A DNA stretch of 64,000 bases from positions 18,776 through 82,775 of the forward strand of contig CAVRZY010000097.1 of the NCBI GenBank assembly GCA_963725415.1, read 5' to 3'. This stretch comes from CAVRZY01 sp963725415. GTDB taxonomy: Bacteria; Acidobacteriota; Terriglobia; Bryobacterales; Bryobacteraceae. Of this stretch, positions 49,498-58,189 are shown piece by piece. The position numbers were made by a program, and so were the translations under genes. The notes beneath the pieces were generated by a model. The model did not search any database, was not told the origin of the DNA, and was given only the letters and a program-made list of their open reading frames with translations. The stretch's first letter is position 1, and every line of letters starts with the position of its first letter.

Positions 49498-51726
49498 TCA
49501 GTTTCCCAAACCGATCTTTCTCAATAGCTCACGGAACCGCGAGTCCGCAAGCAGCGGGTCGGCCAGCGGAGACACTGCAACGGCAGCCAGGAGAGGATCG
49601 CGTTCCTCGAAGGCGGTTTCAGCCCAAAGGCACGCTGCGTCCAGGTCCCCGAGTCCAAGGTAGATCAAGGAGACCATAGAGGCCGGAAAATAGGCCTCGC
49701 GTCTCCGCTTCATCGCCTCATCGAGGATCGCCATTGCCTGCGCCCTTTCGCCCGTCGCCCCCAGCGCCCATCCCAGCAAGCCTTCGCAGAGTGGTTCTCC
49801 CGGCGCCAGGGATCGAGCCTGTTCGGCCGCTCTCCGGGCTTCCTGATACCTGCCTTGCGCCCCGCAGACCAGGGCGAGAATGGCGTGAATCGGATAGAAG
49901 TTGGGTTCCAATTCGAGCGCCCGCCGGCATTGGTCTGCGGCCTCCTCATAGCGGCGCGCGTAAAACAATGTCAACGATAGCATCCGGTGGGCTTCCAGCG
50001 ACACAGGGTCGAGGCTCACGGCTCTGCTGGCTTGCTCGATCGATTCTTCGTGCCGGCCCATGTAAGCCAGCAACTCGGCGTAGGGTCCGCGGCTCATCGG
50101 GTCACCCGGACTCAACTCAATAGCGCGCCTGTACTCGCTCTCGGCACCCGCCCAATCCCATTCGTACCAGTGCCGGATGAGGGCCAGGGCCATGTGCGCC
50201 GCAGCGTCTGTCGGATCGATCGCCAGCGCCTCCAGCGCCGCTTGCTTGCCCTTGGGCACGGCCTCCCGCGGCCGGGCCCAGCCAAAAACGGCCAGGCCGC
50301 AATAGGTGGCTGCCAGCCCGGCGTAGGCCGGCGCGCAGCCCGGGTCTTCCATGCGGGCCTTTTCGAAGTACTCGATGCACTTCTGGAAACCTTCTCGCGT
50401 GAACTTGTAAAAGTAATAGCGCCCCTTCATGCACAGCTCGTGGGCCTGCGGGTTGGCCGTGTAGCGCTTCACCAGGCCTCGCGGCTCCTCCCCGGGCAGC
50501 TTCACCCTGAGCATCCCCACAATGGCCCGCGCCAGTTCGTCCTGCACGTCAAAAACGTCTTTCAGCTCCCGGTCGAAGCGCTGCGACCAGAGATGATACC
50601 CATCGGCCACGTTGATGAGCTGGGCCGTCACCCGCAACCGGTTGCCGGCGCGCCGCACCGTCCCTTCCAGCGCGGTGGTCACCTGGAGCTTGCGGCCCAC
50701 CTCCCGGATGTCCTCGCTGGTCCCCTTGAAGCGAAAAACCGAAGTGCGCGAGACAACCCGCAAGCCCTCCAGTTGCGCCAGCGCGTTGATCAGCTCCTCG
50801 GTCAACCCGTCGCTGAAGAACTCGCTCTCTTCATCGCGGTTCATGTTGACGAACGGCAGAACCGCGATCGATGGAACCGTGCACCCGCTCTCCAGGGTTG
50901 CCGCACGCAGCTTTTCCAACGCCAGCTTCACTTCAATCGCGGTTTCAAACCGCTCCCCCGCTCGCTTGCGCAGGCAGCGGGCCACGATGCTCTCCAGGTC
51001 GGCCGGCGCCTCCTCGGCCAGCTCCCTGGCTGGCCTCGGCTGGTCCCGCAGAATCGCCGTCAGGATCGACAGGTTCGAATCTCCCTGAAACGCCCGCCGC
51101 CCCGTCACCATCTCGTAGAGCACCGAGCCGAACGAGAAAATGTCCGAGCGCGCATCCACCCGCTTGCCTTCGGCCTGCTCGGGGGACAGGTAGGCCAGGG
51201 TGCCGAGGATGGCGCCTTCCGCCGTCTGCGTCGGCGCCTCCTCACCCACCATCGCTTCTGTCAGCTTGGCCAGCCCAAAGTCCAAAACCTTCACCAGGCC
51301 GCTTTCCGTCACCATCACGTTGCCCGGCTTCAGATCGCGGTGCACGATCCCGGCGCCGTGCGCCGCCGCCAGCGCATCCGCCATCTGGATCCCGCACCTC
51401 AGCGTCTCGCTGAGCTTCAGCCCTTTGCGCCCGATCAACTCGCCCAGCGTCTTCCCCGCCACGTACTCCATCACCATGAAGTCCACCCCGCCCTCCTGGG
51501 CAATGTCGTGAATCGTGATGATGTTGGGGTGATTGAGCGCCGAAGCGGCCTTGGCCTCCTGGACAAACCGCCGCTTCCGCTCCGGGTCAGCAACTCTCTC
51601 CGGCGGCAAAACCTTGATGGCGACGAAGCGGTCCAGGTGCGTGTCCCGCGCCTTGTAGACCACCCCCATCCCGCCCTCGCCGAGCTTGTCTTCAATCCGG
51701 TAGTGACCCAAGCTTTGGCCGATCAT
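49498..51726 (-). CDS. Ser/Thr protein kinase with FlgO/TolB-like domain and TPRs
   Basis: 742 residues. Kinase 1-275 (GEGGMG, Lys38, HRDLKPGN and DFG intact). Unlike its neighbours it has no clear TM helix. About residues 290-410 form a TolB/FlgO-like module (SIAVLPFVNMNRDEESEFFS, GLTEELINALAQ, ALEGTVRRAGNRLRVTAQLI), as in adenylate-cyclase-type TPR proteins, followed by about seven TPR-like units (for example ARRYEEAADQCRRALELEPN). It is probably a cytoplasmic kinase with a scaffold. It lies between the propeller kinase and the split tri-domain kinase on the same strand, 19 bases from the latter. Confidence 0.92.
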   Translation of the reverse strand: MIGQSLGHYRIEDKLGEGGMGVVYKARDTHLDRFVAIKVLPPERVADPERKRRFVQEAKAASALNHPNIITIHDIAQEGGVDFMVMEYVAGKTLGELIGRKGLKLSETLRCGIQMADALAAAHGAGIVHRDLKPGNVMVTESGLVKVLDFGLAKLTEAMVGEEAPTQTAEGAILGTLAYLSPEQAEGKRVDARSDIFSFGSVLYEMVTGRRAFQGDSNLSILTAILRDQPRPARELAEEAPADLESIVARCLRKRAGERFETAIEVKLALEKLRAATLESGCTVPSIAVLPFVNMNRDEESEFFSDGLTEELINALAQLEGLRVVSRTSVFRFKGTSEDIREVGRKLQVTTALEGTVRRAGNRLRVTAQLINVADGYHLWSQRFDRELKDVFDVQDELARAIVGMLRVKLPGEEPRGLVKRYTANPQAHELCMKGRYYFYKFTREGFQKCIEYFEKARMEDPGCAPAYAGLAATYCGLAVFGWARPREAVPKGKQAALEALAIDPTDAAAHMALALIRHWYEWDWAGAESEYRRAIELSPGDPMSRGPYAELLAYMGRHEESIEQASRAVSLDPVSLEAHRMLSLTLFYARRYEEAADQCRRALELEPNFYPIHAILALVCGAQGRYQEARRAAEQARSLAPGEPLCEGLLGWALGATGERAQAMAILDEAMKRRREAYFPASMVSLIYLGLGDLDAACLWAETAFEERDPLLAAVAVSPLADPLLADSRFRELLRKIGLGN

Positions 51727-51745
51727 TCCATTACTTAACTCTATC

Positions 51746-53542
51746 TCACCGCGTCTTCACCGGCCCCAGGTAGCGGTCGAGCCACGCCAGGGCTTCCCGA
51801 ACCACCTCCTGGGTGAGCGGGGAGTGTCCTGCCTCAACCACAAAGTGGCGTTTGTCCTTCTCGGGTGTTCCGAGGAGGCGAAACAGGGGAACCTGGCTGC
51901 TTTCCAGCGGGAATAGGAAGTCGTCCCGACCGTTTACCATCAGCGTCGGCACGCGCGAGCGTGGGGCGAAGTGCAGAGGATCGACCTCGGCAGGGATTTG
52001 CCCTCTCCCATATGATCCGCCCCAGAGCAACACCCCCACCTTCAGACGCGGCTCCAGCGCCATCATCCTCGGGCCCTCGGCTGCGCCCCAGCTTATGCCG
52101 TGGTAGGCCAGCTTTTCGCGGTCAATCTCCGGACGCGTTTCCAAATAGTCGATCGATCGCCCCAGATCCTTGTACCATTGAACAGCCAGTTCCCGCCAAA
52201 CGTTGGGCTGTGTGGCGTAGGCGCTAAATGAGCCGCCGATGGTGCGTTCGTATGTGCCTTTGTAGATCGGGTGCATCACGGCCCGCCCGCTCCGGATGAT
52301 GAAATCAAAATGCTGAGTCTCCAGTCTCCCGCTACTTCGAATATCCAGGGCGTGCGCCCCGGGGAAGAAGACGGCAGTCTGGAGGGGCGGTTCTGCATTC
52401 TTGGGCAGGAACAGATAGGCTATCAACCTCTCGTTCCCGTAGGCGGCAAGGAAGCTGATCTGCTCCTTGTGCCAATACGGAGACGTGTCGTCCGCCGCTT
52501 CGATCGTCGCCTTCAATTCCGTCCGGTCGTAGGCGTGAATGGCCTTATACACCTGGAAGATCGCTTCCCTGGCAGGCTTGTCACCCCGCCGGTCGCGGAC
52601 CAGTAGTTCCACCGGGTCGGTGAGTTCCTTGGGCAGCGGCTTGGCGTACTTGGCGCACCGGAAGCCGTTGGTTGGCGAGCGGTCGAAGGGCGGGCTTTTA
52701 TCCGGAGCGGAAAACATGTACTTCGGGTCGCTCCAGGCGCCACCCAGGATGTAGCGGTTTTCGCCGGAGGCATTCCAGCACCATTCCTTCACATTTCCTG
52801 CGGTGTCGTAGGTCCCGTAAGGCCCCAGCCCTCCATAGCTTCCAACTCGCGCGGGGCCCTGCCCGGTGAAATTGCTCAGTTGCAGGATGGTAGCGTGCAC
52901 CCCTATCTCCGCCGCCCTCCGCCAATGGTGGGCGGTGGGGAGACTTTTCCCTGCGAACTCGCAGTAGGCCGCGGCCTCGTGCCAGCTCACTCCGCTGACC
53001 GGAAAGTCGTCCCGCCCCGCCGGAAAGGTCCCGAACTCCCAGGTAGCAGGTCCGGGGCGCCCCGTGGCGTCTTTGAATCCGGCCATGGCCTCCTCCCACG
53101 CGATGATCCGGCCGCTTCTCACAAACGGATGTTTCCAGTAGGCACGCTTTGCATACCCCCCCTGAGTGACGAACTCCTTAAACTGCCTGTTGGTGACCTC
53201 GTACTTATCCAGCCAGAATTCTTCGATTGGTTTCTGGGGAGGCACCCGAACCATTCCGGAGGGCGCACTCCCTTCCGGGTCCAGCGTGACGCTGAGGACC
53301 GTCGGCATGCCGGTAACATTCAAACCGGTGCTTCCCTCCAACGTGTTCAAACCAGCTTTCGCAATCCTATAGCGCAGATGGCCGGTCGGGATGACTATTG
53401 CTTCCAGCGGCGTGCGGCCCAAATGGTCCCACGGAACGTCGTCGCCGGTGTCGATGTAATCCCGGATGTAGACATCAGCGTCCGGCGGGTCCGTGTGGAA
53501 CGAGGTCCGGCGCGTAGAGTTCTGCCGGATTCGCTCGAAGCT
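51746..53542 (-). CDS. FGE-like plus alpha/beta-hydrolase part of a frameshifted tri-domain kinase
   Basis: The frame that continues the kinase at 53475-54641 after a one-base insertion. By alignment with its two paralogues it starts at SFERIRQNSTRRTSF. It has a PEGA-like stretch (TDPPDADVYIRDY), an FGE/SUMF1-like domain (WLDKYEVTNRQFKEFV, FPVSGVSWHEAAAYCEFAGK, TAGNVKEWCW, NGFRC) and a hydrolase domain with nucleophile GISWG, Asp in NGRDDF and His in EAGHSP. The FGE cysteine pair needed for formylglycine formation is absent. An upstream methionine-like codon at 53626 has no ribosome site, so this is not a separate gene. Confidence 0.82.
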   Translation of the reverse strand, partial: SFERIRQNSTRRTSFHTDPPDADVYIRDYIDTGDDVPWDHLGRTPLEAIVIPTGHLRYRIAKAGLNTLEGSTGLNVTGMPTVLSVTLDPEGSAPSGMVRVPPQKPIEEFWLDKYEVTNRQFKEFVTQGGYAKRAYWKHPFVRSGRIIAWEEAMAGFKDATGRPGPATWEFGTFPAGRDDFPVSGVSWHEAAAYCEFAGKSLPTAHHWRRAAEIGVHATILQLSNFTGQGPARVGSYGGLGPYGTYDTAGNVKEWCWNASGENRYILGGAWSDPKYMFSAPDKSPPFDRSPTNGFRCAKYAKPLPKELTDPVELLVRDRRGDKPAREAIFQVYKAIHAYDRTELKATIEAADDTSPYWHKEQISFLAAYGNERLIAYLFLPKNAEPPLQTAVFFPGAHALDIRSSGRLETQHFDFIIRSGRAVMHPIYKGTYERTIGGSFSAYATQPNVWRELAVQWYKDLGRSIDYLETRPEIDREKLAYHGISWGAAEGPRMMALEPRLKVGVLLWGGSYGRGQIPAEVDPLHFAPRSRVPTLMVNGRDDFLFPLESSQVPLFRLLGTPEKDKRHFVVEAGHSPLTQEVVREALAWLDRYLGPVKTR

Positions 53543-54641
53543 CCGGCTCGTTCGGCAAATACCTCTCCGCCTGTCGTGCCAGGCGCAACGCGGCACAGGT
53601 TCGTTGCTGATCGAGCAGGCGCCCAATCTCAGGCAGAGCTACAGTACGCGCCCAACGGACCCGCGAGGTTCGCCAGGAATACCAGCCGATGATCGCCAGC
53701 AGAAGTGTGACTAGGACCAGCGCCGGGATCGCGAACTGCGGTTTTCGCAGGAACGCCCGGACCCCCACCCTCTGCGCCGCAAGCTGCGATTGACAGGCGG
53801 CCAGGTCCTGGTGCAATTCGGCCCCCGAGGGATAGCGCGCCTCGCGGTTCTTTTCCAGGCAGCGAAACAGGATGCGGTTCAGCTCGGCGGGAATGTCCGG
53901 CCGCACAGCCTTCGGAGCCGGCGGAGTATCGCGCAGGATCGCCGACATGGTCGAAATCTGTGAGTCCCCACGAAAGGCCCGCCGCCCCGTCAGCATCTCA
54001 TACAGCACGCCGCCGAAGCTGAAAACGTCCGAACGCGCGTCCAGCTTCTTGCCTTCTACCTGCTCCGGGGACATGTAGGCCACGGTGCCCAGGATGGTCC
54101 CGGTCTTGGTCTGCGAGGGCGCCCCCGCCGTCTCCGTCTCGGCCCCCTCAGCCTCCCCAGTGGGCGCGGGCTCGGTCAGCTTGGCCAGCCCGAAGTCCAG
54201 CAGCTTGACCAGACCGGTTTCAGTAACCATGACATTGCCAGGCTTCAGGTCGCGGTGGATTATGCCGGCAGAATGCGCCGCCGCCAGGGCGTCTGCCATC
54301 TCCATGGCGCACTTGAGCGCCTCTGCCAGAGGCATCCCGTTGCGCGGGATCGATTGGCCCAGTGTCTTGCCCGCCACGTACTCCATGGCGATGAAGTCCA
54401 CGCCTTTATCCGAACTGATGTCGTAAATCGTCACGATGTTGGGATGGTTCAGCGCCGAGGCCGCCTTGGCTTCCTGCACAAACCGCCGCTTCCGCTCCGG
54501 ATCCGCCACCCGCTCCGGCGGCAGTACCTTGACCGCCACAAAGCGCCCCAGGTGTGTGTCCCGCGCCTTGTATACCACCCCCATGCCGCCCTCACCGAGC
54601 TTCTCGAGGATCTCGTAGTGCGCGATGGTGCGGCCGGTCAC
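53475..54641 (-). CDS. Ser/Thr kinase and TM part of the same frameshifted tri-domain gene
   Basis: 388 residues from a GTG at 54641. Kinase complete (GEGGMG 16-21, Lys38, HRDLKPGN, DFG). TM helix about 305-325 (FAIPALVLVTLLLAIIGWYS), then LPNEPELR, where the paralogues read IPDDPQLR; the frame here drifts into a short false tail (ELYAPDLVPHGPAGR). The shift to the next frame lies within about 53540-53560 and corresponds to one extra base. With 51746-53542 it forms a tri-domain protein of about 965 residues. Confidence 0.85.
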   Translation of the reverse strand: MTGRTIAHYEILEKLGEGGMGVVYKARDTHLGRFVAVKVLPPERVADPERKRRFVQEAKAASALNHPNIVTIYDISSDKGVDFIAMEYVAGKTLGQSIPRNGMPLAEALKCAMEMADALAAAHSAGIIHRDLKPGNVMVTETGLVKLLDFGLAKLTEPAPTGEAEGAETETAGAPSQTKTGTILGTVAYMSPEQVEGKKLDARSDVFSFGGVLYEMLTGRRAFRGDSQISTMSAILRDTPPAPKAVRPDIPAELNRILFRCLEKNREARYPSGAELHQDLAACQSQLAAQRVGVRAFLRKPQFAIPALVLVTLLLAIIGWYSWRTSRVRWARTVALPEIGRLLDQQRTCAALRLARQAERYLPNEPELRANPAELYAPDLVPHGPAGR

Positions 54642-54647
54642 GACGAC

Positions 54648-54839
54648 TCAATCCTCCCCACAGCGCTGTGTCAGATCGGGACCGAGCAAGGCCAGAACGG
54701 CCCTGCGCACCTTGGCCGCCAGCCCGACCGCGGAGATGACGGCCTCGGTAGCCACCTCCGGAAAGTCTCCAGGGTCTTTCTCGGCCTTCGCCACCCATTG
54801 GCGAACCAAGTCCCGCTTTGCCTCTTCACGCGGGTGCAT
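54648..54839 (-). CDS. Short HEPN-like protein, probably truncated
   Basis: 63 residues from an ATG at 54839 that overlaps the MNT gene end by 14 bases. The first 22 residues (HPREEAKRDLVRQWVAKAEKD) match the first helix of HEPN proteins; the rest (VATEAVISAVGLAAKVRRAV) does not carry the RxxxxxH motif of active HEPN RNases and the length is about half of normal. I read it as a decayed or minimal HEPN partner of the nucleotidyltransferase. It ends seven bases before the kinase start at 54641. Confidence 0.5.
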   Translation of the reverse strand: MHPREEAKRDLVRQWVAKAEKDPGDFPEVATEAVISAVGLAAKVRRAVLALLGPDLTQRCGED

Positions 54840-55146
54840 AAATGACCCTGCCGTATTTGTTGACCGGATAGGCAATGCCACCGATGAGGTCCTTGGTCTC
54901 TTCGAAGCGCTGTGTGGACATCACGATCACGTCAAACGGATACGGGAGACCACGCAGCGCGTCCCAGATTCTGACGCTCTCCTCCCTGGTGTCGGGAGGG
55001 TCGTGCTCAAGGACCAGCAGGTCAATGTCGCTGTCACGAGTCATCTGCCCTGTGGCAGCCGACCCAAACAGTATGATGCGGTCAGGCGCCGCCGCGCGCA
55101 GGATGCGCTCGACAATCTCCCTGGTCAGGTGCTGGTCGATCCCCAC
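54826..55146 (-). CDS. MNT-type nucleotidyltransferase (antitoxin of a HEPN/MNT pair)
   Basis: 106 residues from a GTG at 55146. The nucleotidyltransferase signature GSAATGQMTRDSDIDLLVLE (GSxxxGxxxxxSDxD) is complete, with a third acidic strand in PFDVIVMS. MNT proteins adenylylate and so neutralise HEPN toxins; the neighbouring HEPN-like frame is short, so activity as a pair is doubtful. The pair interrupts a run of kinase genes in the same direction. Confidence 0.82.
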   Translation of the reverse strand: MGIDQHLTREIVERILRAAAPDRIILFGSAATGQMTRDSDIDLLVLEHDPPDTREESVRIWDALRGLPYPFDVIVMSTQRFEETKDLIGGIAYPVNKYGRVIYAPA

Positions 55147-55255
55147 GCTCTCACATCATAATAGATTTCACCGAGGGTCGGGCCTGCTGAGCTGGCAGCG
55201 GTCAGCAAGCCATGCGTGGTGCGTGCGCGAGGCTTCTCAGGCTCGCATTGTCATC

Positions 55256-58180
55256 TCAGGGTTTCATCTTCACTGGCCCCAGGTAGCGGTCCAGCCAATC
55301 CAGAGTCTCCTTAATCACAGGCGTCATGCTGGGCGGCATGTGCCCCGAGTCGAACAGAACATGGCGCTTGTCCTTTTCGGGAGCGCCCAGAGCACGGAAC
55401 AACGGAAGCTGCGAGGATTCCAGTGGAAATCTGAAATCGTACCGGCCGTTTATCATCAAGACCGGCATTTTGGCGCGGGGAGCGAAGTTGAACGCGTCCA
55501 CCTCGGGCGGGTATTTCTGGAAGAAGAAGCCTCCAACGACCAGCACGCTCGCTTTGATGCGTTGCTCGAGTGCGGTCAGGACCGGCGCCCAGGCAGCGCC
55601 CATGCTCATCCCGTAGTAGGCCAGCCGATCGCGGTCGATATCCCGCCGGGTTTCTAAGTAGTCAATCGACCGGCCCAGGTCTTTAGCCCAGCAGACTGTC
55701 CGGTCTCTGATGGCGCTGGGCCCCTCGGCTGGGGTTTCGCTGCGGCGTTCGTAGGTGCCCTTGTAGATGGGCAGCAAAACGGCCCGCCCGCTCCGGATGA
55801 CAAAACCCGGAAACCCGACCCCCAGGCTATCGATCGACTTCAAGTAGAGAGCCTGCCGGCCCGGGAAGTAGACGACCGTCTGGTAAGGCGGAGCGGCGTT
55901 CCTGGGCAGAAACAGGTAGGCGATCACGCGCTCGTTGCCGTAGGCCGCGTCGAGGCTTATCTTCTCCAGGCGCCAGTGTGGGGAGCTTTCGTCTGTTGAT
56001 TCGACGCGCGATTTCAGCTCGGTGCGGTCGTAGGAGTAAATGCTCCTGTAAAACCGGAAGATTTCGTCGCTCACCGGCTTCTCTTTGGCGAAGTCACGGG
56101 TCGGAATCTCGACCGGGCCGGTGAGCGCTTCCGAGAGCGGGGCGGAGTATCTCGCGCAGCGGAAGCCGTATGTCCCAGAGCGGTCGAACGGCGACTGTGC
56201 GTGCGGAATTTCGAACATGTACATGGGTTCGTTCCAGGCGCCGCCCAGGATATAGCGGCGGGCCGCACCTCCAGCCTGATTCCAGCACCACTCCTTGACG
56301 TTGCCCGCCATGTCGTAGGTCCCATAAGGGCTGAGACCCTGGTGGCTCCCCACGCGCGCGGGACCCCGCCCGCCGAAATTGCTGAGTTGGAGGATGTCGG
56401 CAAAGAACCCCAGCCCGGCGGCGTTGTACCAGTGATCAACCGTGGGTAGGCTTTTCCCGGCGAACTCGGCATAGGCGGCGGCCTCATACCAACTCACCCC
56501 ACTTACGGGAAAGTCCTCCTGCCCTTCCGGATAGCTGCCTAGTTGCCAGGTGGCCGGTCCCGGCCGTCCGGTCGCATCGCGAAAGCGGCCAGCCGCCTCC
56601 TCCCACGAAAGGGTCCGGCCCTTCTCAACGAACGGCTGTTTCCAGTATTCGCCCTTTTCGTACCCGCCCCGGTCCACGAATTCCTTGAATTGCTTGTTGG
56701 TGACTTCGTATTTGTCCAGCCAGTAGTCCTGCAACTGGACTGGAGGGGCGCTCCGAAATTGGAAGGTTTCGCCGGGAACTCGAACCATGCCGGGCGGGCT
56801 GGTTCCTTGCGGCTCCAACTTGAACTCGATAACTTGAGTCGCAAGAGACGATAGCGAAGACCTAGAGGCCAGTTCCAGCGCCGCGAAACCTTCCTTGGCT
56901 ATTTTGAAGCGAACATTGCTAGCCGGCAGCCTGGTGTTTTCGATCGGTGTCTTGCCCAGCAAGTCCCAGGGAGCGTCAACCGCCACGTAATCCTTTACAT
57001 AGAGCTCGGCGCCGGGTGGGGTAGTACGGATCGAGACGCGGAATGAGAATTTCTCACAAAACTGCCGGAGCTGGGGGTCGTCGGGAATATAACGCTGCGC
57101 TTGCCTGGCCAGGCGAAGGGCAGCGTAGGCCTGTCCCTTCTCAATCAGGCGGGCCATCTCCGGCAGCGCCTGGTTCCGCGCCCAGCGCGCCCGCGAGCTT
57201 TCGACCCATAACCAGCTTACGGCAGCGGCGAGCGCGGCTAGCAGTACCACGGCGGCGACGGCATATTTCGGCCGGCGCAGGGCCGACCGCAAGCGACCCA
57301 GCGGGGCAGCCAGCCGCGCCTGGCAGGCCACCAGGTCTTGGTGCAGTTCACTCCCCGACGCGTAGCGGGCTTCGCGGTTCTTCTCCAGACAGCGAAACAG
57401 GATGCGGCTCAGCTCGGCGGGCACGTCCGGCCGCACGGTCTTCACCGGCGCTGGAGTGTCCCGCAAAATGGCCGACATGGTCGAAATCCGCGAGTCGCCC
57501 TGAAAGGCCCGCCGTCCCGTCACCATCTCGTAGAGCACCGCGCCCAAGCTGAAAATGTCCGAGCGCGCATCGACCTTCTTGCCCTCCACCTGCTCCGGCG
57601 ACATGTAGGCCACCGTGCCCAGAATCGTGCCCGCCTCGGTCAGCGAGGGCTCCCCGGCCTTCACCGTCTCGGTTTCGGCCAGTTCGCCCGTCGGGCCGCG
57701 CTCTGGACCAGGCTCGGTGAGCTTGGCCAACCCGAAGTCCAGCACCTTGACAAGACCCTGCTCGTTGACCATTACGTTGGCCGGTTTCAGATCGCGGTGG
57801 ATAATGCCTGCCCGATGCGCCGCCGCCAGCGCGTCGGCCATCTGCACGGCGTAGTTCAAGGTCTCGTTCAGCCCCAGACCTTTCGGCCCGATCAACTGGC
57901 CCAAAGTCTGGCCCTGCACATACTCCATGACGATGAATTCGATGCGCCCCTCCGCCAGGATGTCGTGAACCGTGACGATATTGGGGTGATTCAACGCGGA
58001 GGCCGCCTTGGCTTCTTGCAAGAACCTGCGCTTGCGCTCCGGCTGGGCAATCTCCGGGGGCAGCAGTTTCAACGCGACCAGGCGGTCCAGGCGGGTGTCG
58101 CGCGCCTTGTACACCACCCCCATCCCGCCCTCGCCGAGCTTCTCCAGTACCTGGTAATGGGAAAACGTCTGGCCGATCAT
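55256..58180 (-). CDS. Tri-domain Ser/Thr kinase - FGE/SUMF1-like - alpha/beta hydrolase, copy B
   Basis: 974 residues. Kinase 1-280 (GEGGMG 16-21, Lys38, HRDLKPAN, DFG), TM helix about 315-335 (AVAAVVLLAALAAAVSWLWV), PEGA-like stretch (TTPPGAELYVKDYVAVDAPW), FGE/SUMF1-like domain about 465-665 (WLDKYEVTNKQFKEFVDRGG, FPVSGVSWYEAAAYAEFAGK, GNVKEWCWNQAGG, YGFRCARYS) and a hydrolase of about 280 residues with GMSMG, NGRYDF and DSGHMP as the Ser, Asp and His sites. The topology puts the kinase inside and the FGE-like and hydrolase domains outside. It starts nine bases after copy C ends. The FGE cysteine pair is absent. Substrates unknown. Confidence 0.92.
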   Translation of the reverse strand: MIGQTFSHYQVLEKLGEGGMGVVYKARDTRLDRLVALKLLPPEIAQPERKRRFLQEAKAASALNHPNIVTVHDILAEGRIEFIVMEYVQGQTLGQLIGPKGLGLNETLNYAVQMADALAAAHRAGIIHRDLKPANVMVNEQGLVKVLDFGLAKLTEPGPERGPTGELAETETVKAGEPSLTEAGTILGTVAYMSPEQVEGKKVDARSDIFSLGAVLYEMVTGRRAFQGDSRISTMSAILRDTPAPVKTVRPDVPAELSRILFRCLEKNREARYASGSELHQDLVACQARLAAPLGRLRSALRRPKYAVAAVVLLAALAAAVSWLWVESSRARWARNQALPEMARLIEKGQAYAALRLARQAQRYIPDDPQLRQFCEKFSFRVSIRTTPPGAELYVKDYVAVDAPWDLLGKTPIENTRLPASNVRFKIAKEGFAALELASRSSLSSLATQVIEFKLEPQGTSPPGMVRVPGETFQFRSAPPVQLQDYWLDKYEVTNKQFKEFVDRGGYEKGEYWKQPFVEKGRTLSWEEAAGRFRDATGRPGPATWQLGSYPEGQEDFPVSGVSWYEAAAYAEFAGKSLPTVDHWYNAAGLGFFADILQLSNFGGRGPARVGSHQGLSPYGTYDMAGNVKEWCWNQAGGAARRYILGGAWNEPMYMFEIPHAQSPFDRSGTYGFRCARYSAPLSEALTGPVEIPTRDFAKEKPVSDEIFRFYRSIYSYDRTELKSRVESTDESSPHWRLEKISLDAAYGNERVIAYLFLPRNAAPPYQTVVYFPGRQALYLKSIDSLGVGFPGFVIRSGRAVLLPIYKGTYERRSETPAEGPSAIRDRTVCWAKDLGRSIDYLETRRDIDRDRLAYYGMSMGAAWAPVLTALEQRIKASVLVVGGFFFQKYPPEVDAFNFAPRAKMPVLMINGRYDFRFPLESSQLPLFRALGAPEKDKRHVLFDSGHMPPSMTPVIKETLDWLDRYLGPVKMKP
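57306..57465. repeat. 160-bp segment identical to 60219-60378 (gene conversion tract)
   Basis: All 160 bases of 57306-57465 equal 60219-60378 in the neighbouring paralogue, covering the end of the kinase domain up to the TM linker. The sequences on the TM side diverge at once; on the kinase side similarity continues with scattered changes. Confidence 0.85.
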
Positions 58181-58189
58181 GTCACCATC

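Noticed and set aside
49987..51738. 583-codon plus-strand frame
   Set aside because: Antisense to a kinase with complete catalytic motifs; similar shadows recur opposite every kinase.
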